64,000 bases of DNA from Dokdonella fugitiva (lineage in GTDB: Bacteria; Pseudomonadota; Gammaproteobacteria; Xanthomonadales; Rhodanobacteraceae), in contig NZ_JACGXL010000002.1 of NCBI RefSeq assembly GCF_014138265.1, forward strand, positions 847,640 through 911,639. The letters run 5' to 3'. The notes below the pieces were generated by a model that did no database searches, was not told the origin of the DNA, and was given only the letters and a program-made list of their open reading frames with translations. Positions 34,353 through 43,582 of this stretch are shown piece after piece. Each line of letters starts with the position of its first letter. Position 1 is the stretch's first letter. The position numbers and the translations under genes were made by a program.

Positions 34353-35666
34353 ATGATCGAACCCAGGGAATACGCGCGCCGGCGCAAGCAGCTGATGCGC
34401 ATGGCCGGTCCCGATGCGATCGTGATCGTCGCCGCCGCCCCGGAACGCCTGCGCAACAACGACGCGCACTACCCCTACCGGCAGGACAGCGACTTCCACT
34501 ACCTGACCGGCTTCCCGGAACCGGATGCGGTGCTCGCACTCGTGCCCGGGCGCGATCCGAGCGAGACGATCCTGTTCTGCCGCGAGCGCGATGCCGAGCG
34601 CGAGCGCTGGGACGGCCCGCGCGCGGGCACCGATGGTGCCGTGGCGACCTGGGGCCTCGACGACGCGTTCCCGATCGACGACATCGACGACATCCTGCCC
34701 GGCCTCATCGAGGGGCGCACGCGCGTCTACTATCACTTCGGCCGCGACACCGAGTTCGACCTCAAGATCATCGGTTGGGTCAACCGCGTGCGCGCGCAGG
34801 TGCGCCTCGGCGCGAAGCCGCCGCACGAGTTCGTGGCGCTGTCGCACCTGCTGCACGACCTGCGCCTGTACAAGTCGCGCGCCGAACTGCGCCTGATGCG
34901 CCGCTCCGCGCAGATCGCCGCCGAGGCGCACCTGCGCGCGATGCGGGCGACCCGGCCCGGCCTCAACGAGCACGAAGTCGAGGCCGAACTGCTGCACGCG
35001 TTCCGCAAGCACGGCGCGGTGCCGAGCTACGAACCGATCGTCGGCGGTGGCGCCAACGGCTGCGTGCTGCACTACCGCGCCAACAACGCCGAACTGCGCG
35101 ACGGCGACCTGCTGCTCGTCGACGCCGGCGCGGAATACCAGTGCTACGCGTCGGACATCACGCGCACCTGGCCCGTCAACGGGCGCTTTTCGCCCGAGCA
35201 GCGTGCCCTCTACGACATCGTGCTCGCCGCCCAGCTCGACGCGATCGACGAGGTGCGCGCAGGCCGCTCGTTCGATGCCTACCACGAGGCGGCCGTGCGC
35301 ACGATCACGCGCGGCCTGTGCCGGCTCGGCCTGCTCGCGGGCAGCGTCGAGAAGAACCTGCGCGAGCACGCCTACCGCAAGTTCTACATGCACAAGACCG
35401 GGCATTGGCTCGGACTCGACGTGCACGACGTCGGCGACTACCGCATCGACGGCGAGTTCCGCGTGCTCGAGCCGGGGATGGTCGTCACGGTCGAGCCCGG
35501 CCTCTACGTCGCGCCCGATGCGAAAGGCGTGCCGGCGAAGTTCCGTGGCATCGGCATTCGCATCGAGGACGACGTCCTGGTCACCGGCGGTGATCCCGAC
35601 GTGATGTCGGCCGGTGTGCCCAAGCAAGCCGACGAGATCGAAGCCTTGATGGCGGAGCGGCGATGA
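34353..35666 (+). CDS. pepP: Xaa-Pro aminopeptidase P
   Basis: Mn-dependent M24 peptidase that removes an N-terminal residue preceding proline. The N-terminal creatinase-like domain (1-165) includes NNDAHYPYRQDSDFHYLTGF. The metal ligands of the C-terminal pita-bread domain are visible: Asp pair in DAGAEYQCYASDITRTW, His in HKTGHWLGLDVHD, Glu in TVEPGLY and Glu in GIGIRIEDDVLVT. 437 residues. It follows ygfB and overlaps the AcvB-like gene by four bases (ATGA). Confidence 0.95.
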   Translation: MIEPREYARRRKQLMRMAGPDAIVIVAAAPERLRNNDAHYPYRQDSDFHYLTGFPEPDAVLALVPGRDPSETILFCRERDAERERWDGPRAGTDGAVATWGLDDAFPIDDIDDILPGLIEGRTRVYYHFGRDTEFDLKIIGWVNRVRAQVRLGAKPPHEFVALSHLLHDLRLYKSRAELRLMRRSAQIAAEAHLRAMRATRPGLNEHEVEAELLHAFRKHGAVPSYEPIVGGGANGCVLHYRANNAELRDGDLLLVDAGAEYQCYASDITRTWPVNGRFSPEQRALYDIVLAAQLDAIDEVRAGRSFDAYHEAAVRTITRGLCRLGLLAGSVEKNLREHAYRKFYMHKTGHWLGLDVHDVGDYRIDGEFRVLEPGMVVTVEPGLYVAPDAKGVPAKFRGIGIRIEDDVLVTGGDPDVMSAGVPKQADEIEALMAERR

Positions 35667-37048
35667 GCGTGTTGTCCCTGGTGTTCGCCGGCTGGGCGGC
35701 GCTCGCCGCGAACGGGCGCGAGACGATCGACTACGGCCTGTTCGGCTCGCTGCACCTGAGCCGGCCCGCGGGCGAAATCGCGCACACGGTGCTGCTGTTC
35801 TCCGATCGCGACGGCTGGACCGCGCGCCAGCAGGTGCTCGGCGACGCGCTGGCCGGGCAGGGCGCATTCGTCATCGGCATCGACCTGCCTGCGTACCTCG
35901 CGCGCATGGAAGCGATCAAGGACAAGTGCTCCTACCCGGCCGGCCACGTCGAAGAAGCCGCGCACTGGGTCGAGCGCAACGCGGGCGTCGCGAACTACTC
36001 GGTGCCGCTCGTCGTCGGCGACGGTGCCGGCGCGACGTTCGCGTACGCGCTCGCCGCGCAGGCGCCGGCCGGCACGTTCGAGGGATTGCTCACGCTCGGC
36101 TGGGATGCAGCGCTGCGTTTCCCGAAGGCGTTCTGCGCCGGCGACGCCGGCGCGACCACGCTCGCGACCGCGGCCGGCGACTGGCAGGTGCAACCGGTGA
36201 AGACCCTGCCGCTGCCCTGGTCGGCGCACCCGTTCGCCGCCGGTGCGCGCCTCGATGCCGGCAACGTGCCGCTCGCCGTTGCCTGGCGCTGGTTCGCCGC
36301 GCTCGCGCCGTCGCTCGCCGCGGGCGACCCCGCGCGCGAGGTCGCCGCATCGTGGCGGCGCTGGCGCCGCGCCGAGGACGCGCAGCGCACCGCATTGCCC
36401 GACGACGTCGCCGACCTGCCGATCACCGAGATCGCGCCGACCGCGGCGGCGAAGAACCCGGCGAATGCCCATCGCGTCGCGATCATCGTGACCGGCGACG
36501 GCGGCTGGGCCGGCCTCGATCGCGGCGTCGCCGACGCGCTGACCGCGGACGGCGTGCGCGTGATCGGCTTCTCCACGCTCAAGTTCTTCTGGCACAAGCA
36601 GACGCCCGAGGCCGCCGCCGCGGCGATCGCGCGCGTGATCGCGCACTACGGCGCCGCGGACGCCGACGCGCGCTTCGTCGTCATCGGCTATTCGTTCGGC
36701 GCGAGCCTCGTGCCGGTCATCGTCAACCGCCTGCCCGAGGCGGCGCGCGCGCGCGTGCAGGGCGGCGTGATGATTTCGCCCGACGACGAAGCGGTGTTCG
36801 AGATCCACGTCGGCGACTGGTTCGGCTCGACCCACCACGACGAGGCGTTGCCGATCGGCCCCGAACTCGCGCAGGCGCGCGTCCCGCTCGTCTGCGTGCA
36901 CGGCAACGACGAGGACGACAGCGTCTGCCTCAAGCCGCTGCCCGCCGGTGTGCGCGCGGTCGGCCTGCCGGGCGGTCATCACTACGACGGCGACTACGCG
37001 GCGCTCGGCGCCGCGATCGTCGCGAACCTGCCCGCCGCGGCGCGCTGA
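35663..37048 (+). CDS. AcvB/VirJ-family hydrolase, two tandem alpha/beta-hydrolase halves
   Basis: A 461-residue protein like AcvB, which in Agrobacterium and Rhizobium hydrolyses lysyl-phosphatidylglycerol in the periplasm. The C-terminal VirJ half has VAIIVTGDGGWAGLDRGVAD, the nucleophile Ser344 in GYSFGASLVP, and a GGHHYDGDY ending with the expected His. The N-terminal half shows the same fold but reads GDGAGA (119-124) where GxSxGA is expected, so it lacks the serine. The N-terminus is a weak signal (VLSLVFAGWAALAANG). Start overlaps pepP. mprF and a second VirJ-type gene lie within 5 kb. Confidence 0.85.
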   Translation: MSVLSLVFAGWAALAANGRETIDYGLFGSLHLSRPAGEIAHTVLLFSDRDGWTARQQVLGDALAGQGAFVIGIDLPAYLARMEAIKDKCSYPAGHVEEAAHWVERNAGVANYSVPLVVGDGAGATFAYALAAQAPAGTFEGLLTLGWDAALRFPKAFCAGDAGATTLATAAGDWQVQPVKTLPLPWSAHPFAAGARLDAGNVPLAVAWRWFAALAPSLAAGDPAREVAASWRRWRRAEDAQRTALPDDVADLPITEIAPTAAAKNPANAHRVAIIVTGDGGWAGLDRGVADALTADGVRVIGFSTLKFFWHKQTPEAAAAAIARVIAHYGAADADARFVVIGYSFGASLVPVIVNRLPEAARARVQGGVMISPDDEAVFEIHVGDWFGSTHHDEALPIGPELAQARVPLVCVHGNDEDDSVCLKPLPAGVRAVGLPGGHHYDGDYAALGAAIVANLPAAAR

Positions 37049-37145
37049 GGGCGCCGCTGGAGCGGATCGGCCGGCATCGTCTATGCTTTCCCGCGCCTGC
37101 AGTCGACGACGCCACGGATCGACGCATACAGCTCGAGGGGGAGCC

Positions 37146-37610
37146 ATGGGCGGGTGGGATGGAAAACGCGCGGTCTTCGCCGTCGCGCTGGCGCTTGCGG
37201 CCGGCGATGCATGGGCGCAGACGCTCGAGCAAGACGAAGCGCGCATCGAGGAACTGATGGCCGCCGGAGCCGGCGCATCGCCGCAGCAGGCCGCATCGGC
37301 CGCTGCGGCCGCGCCCACCTACGACGACTCGGTCAAGGAGACGCCTGTCGTCGCCGCGGTCGTCGCGCCGGCGCCGAGCGCCAACGACGAATGGCTCGCC
37401 GCGTCGACGCAGGACGACAGCATTCCGTTCGCCGAATTGCGCTACCACGTCGGCCAGCGCGTCCTGATCACGACCTCGAACGAACGCGAGCACAACGGCA
37501 TCGTCACGTCCGCCGATGCGCGGCAGGTCACGATGGAGATCCGTCGCAAGGGCGGCCTCGCGACGTACGTGCTCAAGAAAGAACAGATCCTGCGAATCGA
37601 ACCCCGCTGA
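37146..37610 (+). CDS. Exported protein with C-terminal small beta domain
   Basis: A 154-residue protein of unknown function. It has a signal peptide (1-25, VFAVALALAAGDAWAQ), an Ala/Pro-rich linker, and a C-terminal domain of about 60 residues (YHVGQRVLITTSNEREHNG then VTMEIRRKGGLATYVLKK) that looks like an Sm-like or KOW-type small barrel. The ATG at 37146 follows GGGGGAG. It lies between the AcvB-like gene and the DUF2167-like gene, nine bases from the latter, probably one operon. Confidence 0.65.
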   Translation: MGGWDGKRAVFAVALALAAGDAWAQTLEQDEARIEELMAAGAGASPQQAASAAAAAPTYDDSVKETPVVAAVVAPAPSANDEWLAASTQDDSIPFAELRYHVGQRVLITTSNEREHNGIVTSADARQVTMEIRRKGGLATYVLKKEQILRIEPR

Positions 37611-37619
37611 GGACGCCGC

Positions 37620-38639
37620 ATGTTCACCGCGCTCTACCTGCTCGTGGTCATGCCGGTCGTCGCCGGGTTGCTGTACCTGCTCGCGACGGTACGCGTCTGG
37701 CGCTCCAACTCCATGCTGGCCGTGCTCATGCTGCTGTTCTGGCCGGTCGGCGTGTACGCGCTCGTGCGTTACTGGGGCGAGAAGGAGGAAGGCGTGCGCG
37801 GGCCGCTGCTCGCCGCGTTCGCGGTGTTCGGCATATGGGTCGGCTTCATCGCGTGGGGCGCGAGCCAGGTGCCGCCCGAAGCAACGATGGTCGCCGGGCA
37901 GGAGGACGAGTCCGCTCCTGTCGAGGACGAAGGCATCGGCGCGCAGGTGCGTCGGTCGGTCGCGCTCGCTAGCCTGCCGATGAGCAGCGGTCGCGTCGAC
38001 ATTCCGATCGCGAAAGCGTCGATCGACGTGCCCGCGCATTTCCGCTTCATCGATCGCGACGCGTTGCAGCGTGCGTTCGGCGGCACCGACGACGCGCCGG
38101 GGCCGCAGACGGTCGGCTGGCTCGTGCACGAACGCGTCGACCTCGCCGCGAAGGATGCATGGCACGTCGACGTCGACCATCTGGCCGACGGTTTCGTCAG
38201 CGACGAGTCGTTCGTCGGCCAGTCACGCGAGACGTTGCTGGCGGCGGGCCAGCGCGCGACCAAGGCGATGTCCGACCAGCAGGAGGCCGGCGAACCCGAG
38301 TTCAGCCTGGTCGACTACGTGGAAACGCCGCGGCTCGATCCGTCGCTGCACACGGCGGCGTGGGTCGAGGAGATCGCCTACGCGGGCAAGGGCGCGCACC
38401 ATGCGCTCGATTGCTATTCGGTGCGCCTCGGCCGCGCCGGCGTGCTGATGTTTTCCGTGGTCGACACCGTGCCTTCGCGGCGCGAGCTGTGCCTGCGCAG
38501 CGTGCGCCTGCTCGCCGGGCGCAGCAGTTTCGAACCGGGACAGACCTACGCCGATCGCTCGCGCCTGCTCGACCGCAAGGCGAAGTACGACCTGGTGGCG
38601 CTGGTCACCGGAGCGTTCCTGCCGACGCAGGCGCGCTGA
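37620..38639 (+). CDS. DUF2167-like membrane protein
   Basis: A 339-residue protein. Two or three N-terminal hydrophobic segments lie at 1-22, about 30-50 and about 64-82. An extracytoplasmic domain follows whose pattern (GWLVHERVDLAAKDAWHVDV and DGFVSDESFVGQSRETLL) matches DUF2167: a G-x-L-x-P strand, a W-x-V-x-V strand, a GxVxD loop and a lysine-rich helix. Function unknown. It converges with mprF; the stop codons are 11 bases apart within a GC-rich inverted repeat (38641-38664). Confidence 0.65.
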   Translation: MFTALYLLVVMPVVAGLLYLLATVRVWRSNSMLAVLMLLFWPVGVYALVRYWGEKEEGVRGPLLAAFAVFGIWVGFIAWGASQVPPEATMVAGQEDESAPVEDEGIGAQVRRSVALASLPMSSGRVDIPIAKASIDVPAHFRFIDRDALQRAFGGTDDAPGPQTVGWLVHERVDLAAKDAWHVDVDHLADGFVSDESFVGQSRETLLAAGQRATKAMSDQQEAGEPEFSLVDYVETPRLDPSLHTAAWVEEIAYAGKGAHHALDCYSVRLGRAGVLMFSVVDTVPSRRELCLRSVRLLAGRSSFEPGQTYADRSRLLDRKAKYDLVALVTGAFLPTQAR

Positions 38640-38650
38640 GGGCCGCGCCT

Positions 38651-41275
38651 TCAGCGGCCGCTGAGGAAACGGCGGTAGCCGCCGGCGACGAGCGCCGCGA
38701 TGTCGATGAGCAGCCCGGGCACCCACAGGCCGCGTGGATAGGCGAGGTAGGAGCCGGTCCATTCGGGCTGGAACTTTTCCTTGTAGCGGCGCAGGCCCTG
38801 GTAGTTGTAGAAGCGGCCGCCGTACTGGAACGCGAGTGCCGCGAGGCGTTCGTTGATGCGCGCGTACGGGTTGTCGCCGACGTTCGACAGAGGCGCCATG
38901 CCGAGGCTGAAGGTCGCGTGGCCCTGATCCTTCGCCCACTGCATCACGCGCGCGAAAAGGTAATCCATCGTGCCGCGCGGCGCGTCGTCGGTGTGGCGCA
39001 TGAGGTCCACGCTCGCGGTGCCGTTCGGCCCGTACGGCGGCAGCACGTTGGCGAACGCGATGAGTTCGCCGGAGCGGCGCACGAGCGCGAGCGGGCTCCA
39101 GGCGAAGTAGTCGGCATCGAAGCGGCCGAGCGAGAAGCTCTTCTCGTGCGCGCCCTTGTCGGCGAGCCAGGCTTCGGAGACGCGCTCGATCTCGCTCATG
39201 ATGACGGTGTCGAACGGCGGCTCGACGATCTCGAACGTGAGCTGTTCCTTGACCGACCGGTTGACCGCCTGGCGCAAGTCTTCCCAGCGCTTGCCGGCGA
39301 GGGTGAATTCGTCGAGGCGGATCGTCGCGAGTTCGCCGAGCTTGAACAGGTCGAAGCCGAGGTCGTGGTAGAGCGACAGGTCCGGTTCGAGCACTTCGTA
39401 GAACACCGGCGCGCGATCCTGGGCGTCGGCGAACTGGCGGAAATCGAGGATCGCGCGCTTGATCGCGCCCTCGGGGCCGCACGGCGAACCGAGCGCGACG
39501 AGACGGTCGCGCACCGCGCCGTAGGCGACGACCGCGCGGTGGTCGCCCGACCAGAACAGGTGCTTGTCGCGCATGAACGAGAGGTGGGCGAACTCGCCGC
39601 CGCCGTGCTCGCGATACACCTCGCGCGCGCGCTCGAGCTCGGCGTGGTCGGGCAGCTTCAGCGACGGCCGGCGCACCGCGAACGACTGCCAGACGAGGTA
39701 GCCGCAGACGCCGAGCGCCGCCGCGAACAGGCCGCGCACGATGCGCGAGGAATGCTCGCCGAAGCCGAAGTACCAGAGGTCGAAGCTGTCGTCGCCGAGC
39801 ATCATGCCGACGCCGACGACGAAGAAGGCGCAGACGACGACGATGAGGCCGGCGAGCCAGGTGAAGGTCGTCAGCGAGGTGAGGCTCATCGCGCGCTGGG
39901 TGAACTCGCGCTTGCGCAGGCGCAGCAGCGCGGCGATCGCGAGCAGGAACAGCGCCTCGCCGAAATGCAGGCCCTTGGTCACCGCGAGCAGCGCGGCGAA
40001 GATCAGCAGCGGCTGGGCCAGGTTGTAGGCGACGCGCAAGCGCCCGTCGATGCCGCGGCCGAGGCCGAGCAGCAGCACGCCCGTCAGTACCGACAGCCAG
40101 TAGGAGCCCTCGACCGCGGCGAGCGGCAGGTTCGCGCGCACGACCACGCTGTGCTCGTGCACCGCCGGGATCGCCGCCGACGCAAGCAGCAGCAGGCCGG
40201 CGCCGAACGTGAGCACGGCAAGCACGCGCATGCCGAAGCCGGCGAGCAGGTTCGCCGGCAGGCCGAGCAGGCCGAACAGCGGGTGCGTCTGCAGCCGGGC
40301 GGCTGCGCGCGCGATGCCCGGCAACTGGCCGACCAGCATGCCCGATCCTACGTAGAGCCCGGCGAGCAGCGGCAGCAGATAGTAGGCGATGCGGAACAGG
40401 AACAGCCCGGACAGCACCTGCGCGTTGTCGTAGCCGCCGCTCGACAGCGCGAGCAGCATGAGGCCGTCGAACACGCCGAAGCCGCCCGGGATCAGGCTGA
40501 GCAGGCCGAGCGTCTGCGCCGCGGCGAAACTGCCGAGCAGCGGCCCCGGTTTGACGTGCGCGCCGGAGATGTAGAGGCAGCCGTACAGCACGGCCGCGCT
40601 GAGCACCCAGTCGACGAACGACAGCGCGGAGAGCGCGAGCTTGAGGCGCAACGGCGGCAGTTCGCGGCCGGCCGGCAGCCAGCGCATGAGGCGCCGGCGC
40701 GTCGTCAGCACGAAGAACGCGGGCAGGTAGCACGCGGCCCCGGCGAGCACCGCGAGGGCGACCCAGTGCGTCGTCGCGCTCGGCGTGATCGGGCGCGAGC
40801 CGAGCGCGAGCGTGATGATGATGAGCACCGACAGGCCGAGCGGCAGCGACAGCACCTGCAGGCCGATCAATGCCGCGCCGCGCGCGAGCTCGACCTTGCG
40901 CGCGGCGAAGCCGAGCAGGCGCACGCCGGAACCGACCGCGCCGGACAAATTCAGGATGTTGGCGAGCGTGTTCGCGACGAACGCGAGGCGCAGCATCTCG
41001 CCGGTCGGGATCGGCAGGCCGAGCCAGCGCGCGATGAGCACGTCGACGAGGCCGGTGAACGCGACCGCGACGAGCGCGAGTACGGCGACGCCGAGCGCCG
41101 GCACCGTCGGCACGTCGAGCAGGGTGCGCTGGATTTCGGGCAGGTCGAACTCGTCGACGCCGCGCCAGACCAGCCAGCCGACGAGCGCGAGGAACGCGAT
41201 CGGAACGAGCCAACGCAGGTACGCCGTCCAGCCGGGGCGGGCGGCAGGCGCGGTGGCGGTGTCGGCGGTGCTCAT
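38651..41275 (-). CDS. mprF: Bifunctional lysylphosphatidylglycerol flippase/synthetase
   Basis: Adds lysine (or another amino acid) from aminoacyl-tRNA to phosphatidylglycerol and flips the product outward, lowering surface negative charge. The 874 residues comprise an N-terminal multi-helix flippase/LPG_synthase_TM region (about 15-540, more than ten membrane helices) and a C-terminal DUF2156 GNAT-type synthetase (about 560-860, for example GDHRAVVAYGAVRDRLVALG, RVSEAWLADKGAHEKSFSLG and YNYQGLRRYKEKFQPEW). The ATG at 41275 gives a normal length. Followed upstream on the same strand by a VirJ-type hydrolase gene. Confidence 0.93.
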   Translation of the reverse strand: MSTADTATAPAARPGWTAYLRWLVPIAFLALVGWLVWRGVDEFDLPEIQRTLLDVPTVPALGVAVLALVAVAFTGLVDVLIARWLGLPIPTGEMLRLAFVANTLANILNLSGAVGSGVRLLGFAARKVELARGAALIGLQVLSLPLGLSVLIIITLALGSRPITPSATTHWVALAVLAGAACYLPAFFVLTTRRRLMRWLPAGRELPPLRLKLALSALSFVDWVLSAAVLYGCLYISGAHVKPGPLLGSFAAAQTLGLLSLIPGGFGVFDGLMLLALSSGGYDNAQVLSGLFLFRIAYYLLPLLAGLYVGSGMLVGQLPGIARAAARLQTHPLFGLLGLPANLLAGFGMRVLAVLTFGAGLLLLASAAIPAVHEHSVVVRANLPLAAVEGSYWLSVLTGVLLLGLGRGIDGRLRVAYNLAQPLLIFAALLAVTKGLHFGEALFLLAIAALLRLRKREFTQRAMSLTSLTTFTWLAGLIVVVCAFFVVGVGMMLGDDSFDLWYFGFGEHSSRIVRGLFAAALGVCGYLVWQSFAVRRPSLKLPDHAELERAREVYREHGGGEFAHLSFMRDKHLFWSGDHRAVVAYGAVRDRLVALGSPCGPEGAIKRAILDFRQFADAQDRAPVFYEVLEPDLSLYHDLGFDLFKLGELATIRLDEFTLAGKRWEDLRQAVNRSVKEQLTFEIVEPPFDTVIMSEIERVSEAWLADKGAHEKSFSLGRFDADYFAWSPLALVRRSGELIAFANVLPPYGPNGTASVDLMRHTDDAPRGTMDYLFARVMQWAKDQGHATFSLGMAPLSNVGDNPYARINERLAALAFQYGGRFYNYQGLRRYKEKFQPEWTGSYLAYPRGLWVPGLLIDIAALVAGGYRRFLSGR

Positions 41276-41363
41276 CGGCGCTCGCGTCGTCCTTGAAATC
41301 GCAGGACCGGATTCTAGCGGGTGTCGCGTGACGCGCAGGGTGGTGCGCCAGCGCCCGTCCGCT

Positions 41364-42200
41364 TCACGGTGCGTCGAGCAGGTCGTGCAGGCTCTGGCGG
41401 TACTGCGCGAGCCAGTTCTTCGGCACGCCGAAGCCGTGGCCCACCTTCGGCAGCATGACCGCCTCGGCGTCCTTCTGCCCGGCCGCGAACTCGCCGGCGA
41501 ACTTCGGATCGCAGACCTGGTCGGCTTCGCCCTGCAGGATGCGCCAGCGCGTGGCGACCGTGTCGCGTTTGTCGAACACCCAGGTCGGCGGCTGCTGTTG
41601 CCAATGTGCGGTGAGGCCGCCGTCGCCAGGGCAGAACGGCTTGTGGATGAGCAGGTCCGGGCAGAAGCCGAGGCTGATGCCGCCACCGAAGCGCTTGCCG
41701 GCGTCGGCGGCGAGCGCGGTGTAGGCGACCGTCGCGCCCGACGAGTAGCCGACGATGACCGCGCGCGTCCTCGCCGGCAGCGCGAGCTCGCGCACGAGGC
41801 TGTCGGCGAGGCGCGCGAGCACGCCGTCGGCGTCGCTGCAGCTGGCGTCGCCCGCATCGAGCGCCTTGAGGTAGCGCGGCGTGCTGAAGCCGGCGACCCA
41901 GTAGCCGAGCGCGGCGGCTTCGTGCGCCATCTCGGTCACGCCGAGGTTCCAGCCGCCGTCGCCGGAGGCGAACAGCACGAGCCCGCGCGCATCGGTCTTC
42001 GGCCGGTACAGCGCGACTTCGCCGAAACCGGCGACGTCGATCCAGCGGTCGACCTCGGGATCCTTGACCGGCGCGGCCTTGTGGTGCGCCTTGGCGGCCG
42101 CGGCGCCCGCGGGCGCGCCGTTCTTCGCGGCGACCGGGTGGGCTGCGACACAGGCGGTGAACGACAGCAGGGATGCGAGCAGGCGGGCGGAACGGATCAA
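41364..42200 (-). CDS. VirJ-type alpha/beta hydrolase
   Basis: A 278-residue exported hydrolase of the VirJ/AcvB family. It has a signal peptide (1-24, RLLASLLSFTACVAAHPVAA), an alpha/beta-hydrolase fold with VLFASGDGGWNLGVTEMAHE, the nucleophile Ser153 in GYSSGATVAY, and a C-terminal GHGFGVPKNW His region. The start is taken as the TTG at 42200, with GAGGT about 14 bases upstream and directly before the signal peptide; no better ATG is present. It ends 88 bases before mprF on the same strand. Possible role: turnover of lysyl-phosphatidylglycerol made by MprF. Confidence 0.8.
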   Translation of the reverse strand: MIRSARLLASLLSFTACVAAHPVAAKNGAPAGAAAAKAHHKAAPVKDPEVDRWIDVAGFGEVALYRPKTDARGLVLFASGDGGWNLGVTEMAHEAAALGYWVAGFSTPRYLKALDAGDASCSDADGVLARLADSLVRELALPARTRAVIVGYSSGATVAYTALAADAGKRFGGGISLGFCPDLLIHKPFCPGDGGLTAHWQQQPPTWVFDKRDTVATRWRILQGEADQVCDPKFAGEFAAGQKDAEAVMLPKVGHGFGVPKNWLAQYRQSLHDLLDAP

Positions 42201-42262
42201 GGTGGCGCTACCTCGGCAAAGGTGGCGCACGCTAGCGGAAGCGGTCGGCGCTGTCCACGCGG

Positions 42263-42394
42263 TCAGCGTGGCGGCGTTTCCTCGTCGGCGCGGCGCGCGG
42301 CGGCCGCGTCGGCGGCGAGTTCGAACCACATCGCGTTGAGGATCGCGAACGCGAGGGCGAGGCCGAGGCCGAGGATCCAGCTGAAGTACCACAT
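42263..42394 (-). CDS. cydX: Cytochrome bd oxidase small subunit CydX
   Basis: A 43-residue single-helix subunit needed for stable cytochrome bd oxidase. It begins MWYFSWILGLGLALAFAILN and continues with MWFELAAD, matching the CydX consensus. It lies 32 bases downstream of cydB on the same strand. Confidence 0.92.
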   Translation of the reverse strand: MWYFSWILGLGLALAFAILNAMWFELAADAAAARRADEETPPR

Positions 42395-42426
42395 GGGCGA
42401 ACCTCCGGTTTCGATAGGATCCGGTT

Positions 42427-43560
42427 TCAATACATGCCGTGCGTCTGCTTGACGTGCTCGAGCGAGACGCGCCCGCGCAGCACGCGATAGACCCAGCTCG
42501 TGTAGGCGAGCACGATCGGCAGCAGCAGCGCGGTCACGAGCAGCATGAGGCCGAGCGTCGTGCGGCTGCTCGATGCGTCCCACACGGTGAGGCTGCTGCG
42601 CGGGTCGAGGCTCGACGGCAGCAGGAACGGGAACAGCGCGAAGCCGGCCGAGAACACCGTCGCGAACACCGCGCACGCGCTCGCGAAGAATGCGCCGCGA
42701 TGGCGTGCGCGCGCAGCGAGCAGCGCGGCGCCGAGCGCGGCCGCGATCGCCAGCGCGGCGGTGCCGCAGGCCCAGCCACCGAGCGCGCCGTCGCGCAGCC
42801 AGTTCACGCCGGTGACGACCGTCTTCATCAGCGGATTCGACGGCGCGGCGGCCTGCACCGGCGAGGAAATCGCGTAGCCGCCGACGCCGACGAACAGATA
42901 GGCGCCGGCGAGCACGTAGGTGGCGACGAACGCGACGGCGGCGAGACGCAGCATGCGCTCGGCGCGTCGCGCGATCACCGCTTCGGACTTGAGCGCAGCC
43001 CAGGCGGCGCCGTGCATGAGCAGCATCGCGACCGAGACGAGGCCGGCGAGCAGTGCGAACGGTCGCAGCAGGCCGAAGAAGCCGCCTTCGTAGCTCATGC
43101 GCAACGTGTCGTCGTAGCGGAACGGCACGCCGAGGAACAGGTTGCCGATCGCGACGCCGAAGATCAGCGCGGGCACGAGCCCCGACAGCGTGAGCAGCCA
43201 GTCCCACGCACCGCGCCAGCGCGGGTCGGCGATCTTGTTGCGGAAGCCGAAGCCGACCGGGCGCAGGATGAACGCGAGCAGCACGAGCAGGATCGCGAAG
43301 TAGAAGCCGGAGAACGACGCCGCGTAGAGCAGCGGCCACGCCGCGAACACCGCGCCGCCGCCGAGGATGAACCAGACCTGGTTTCCTTCCCACACCGGCT
43401 CGATCGTCTCGAGCAGCGCTCGTCGCTCGTCGTCGTCCCTGGCGAGCACGCGCAGCAGCGCGGCGACGCCGAGGTCGAAACCGTCCATGACCGCGAAGCC
43501 GGCGAGCAGCACGCCGAGCAGCAGCCACCAGATCACGCGCAGGGTTTCGTAGTCGATCAT
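42427..43560 (-). CDS. cydB: Cytochrome bd ubiquinol oxidase subunit II
   Basis: Membrane subunit of the quinol-oxidising, oxygen-reducing cytochrome bd complex. It starts [20 protein letters not shown] then [10 protein letters not shown], and has about eight membrane helices and [20 protein letters not shown]. 377 residues, standard. It follows cydA by 22 bases. Confidence 0.96.
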   Translation of the reverse strand: MIDYETLRVIWWLLLGVLLAGFAVMDGFDLGVAALLRVLARDDDERRALLETIEPVWEGNQVWFILGGGAVFAAWPLLYAASFSGFYFAILLVLLAFILRPVGFGFRNKIADPRWRGAWDWLLTLSGLVPALIFGVAIGNLFLGVPFRYDDTLRMSYEGGFFGLLRPFALLAGLVSVAMLLMHGAAWAALKSEAVIARRAERMLRLAAVAFVATYVLAGAYLFVGVGGYAISSPVQAAAPSNPLMKTVVTGVNWLRDGALGGWACGTAALAIAAALGAALLAARARHRGAFFASACAVFATVFSAGFALFPFLLPSSLDPRSSLTVWDASSSRTTLGLMLLVTALLLPIVLAYTSWVYRVLRGRVSLEHVKQTHGMY

Positions 43561-43582
43561 CGCGGACGCTCCGTCGCTTCCA

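Noticed and set aside
38641-38664. GC-rich inverted repeat between the DUF2167-like gene and mprF as a bidirectional terminator
   Set aside because: It overlaps the mprF stop codon and lacks T runs on both sides. It may be chance in GC-rich coding sequence.
38159-41296. Long plus-strand open frame opposite mprF
   Set aside because: Low-complexity Glu/Arg/Gln-rich translation. The minus strand encodes MprF with membrane helices and the DUF2156 domain.
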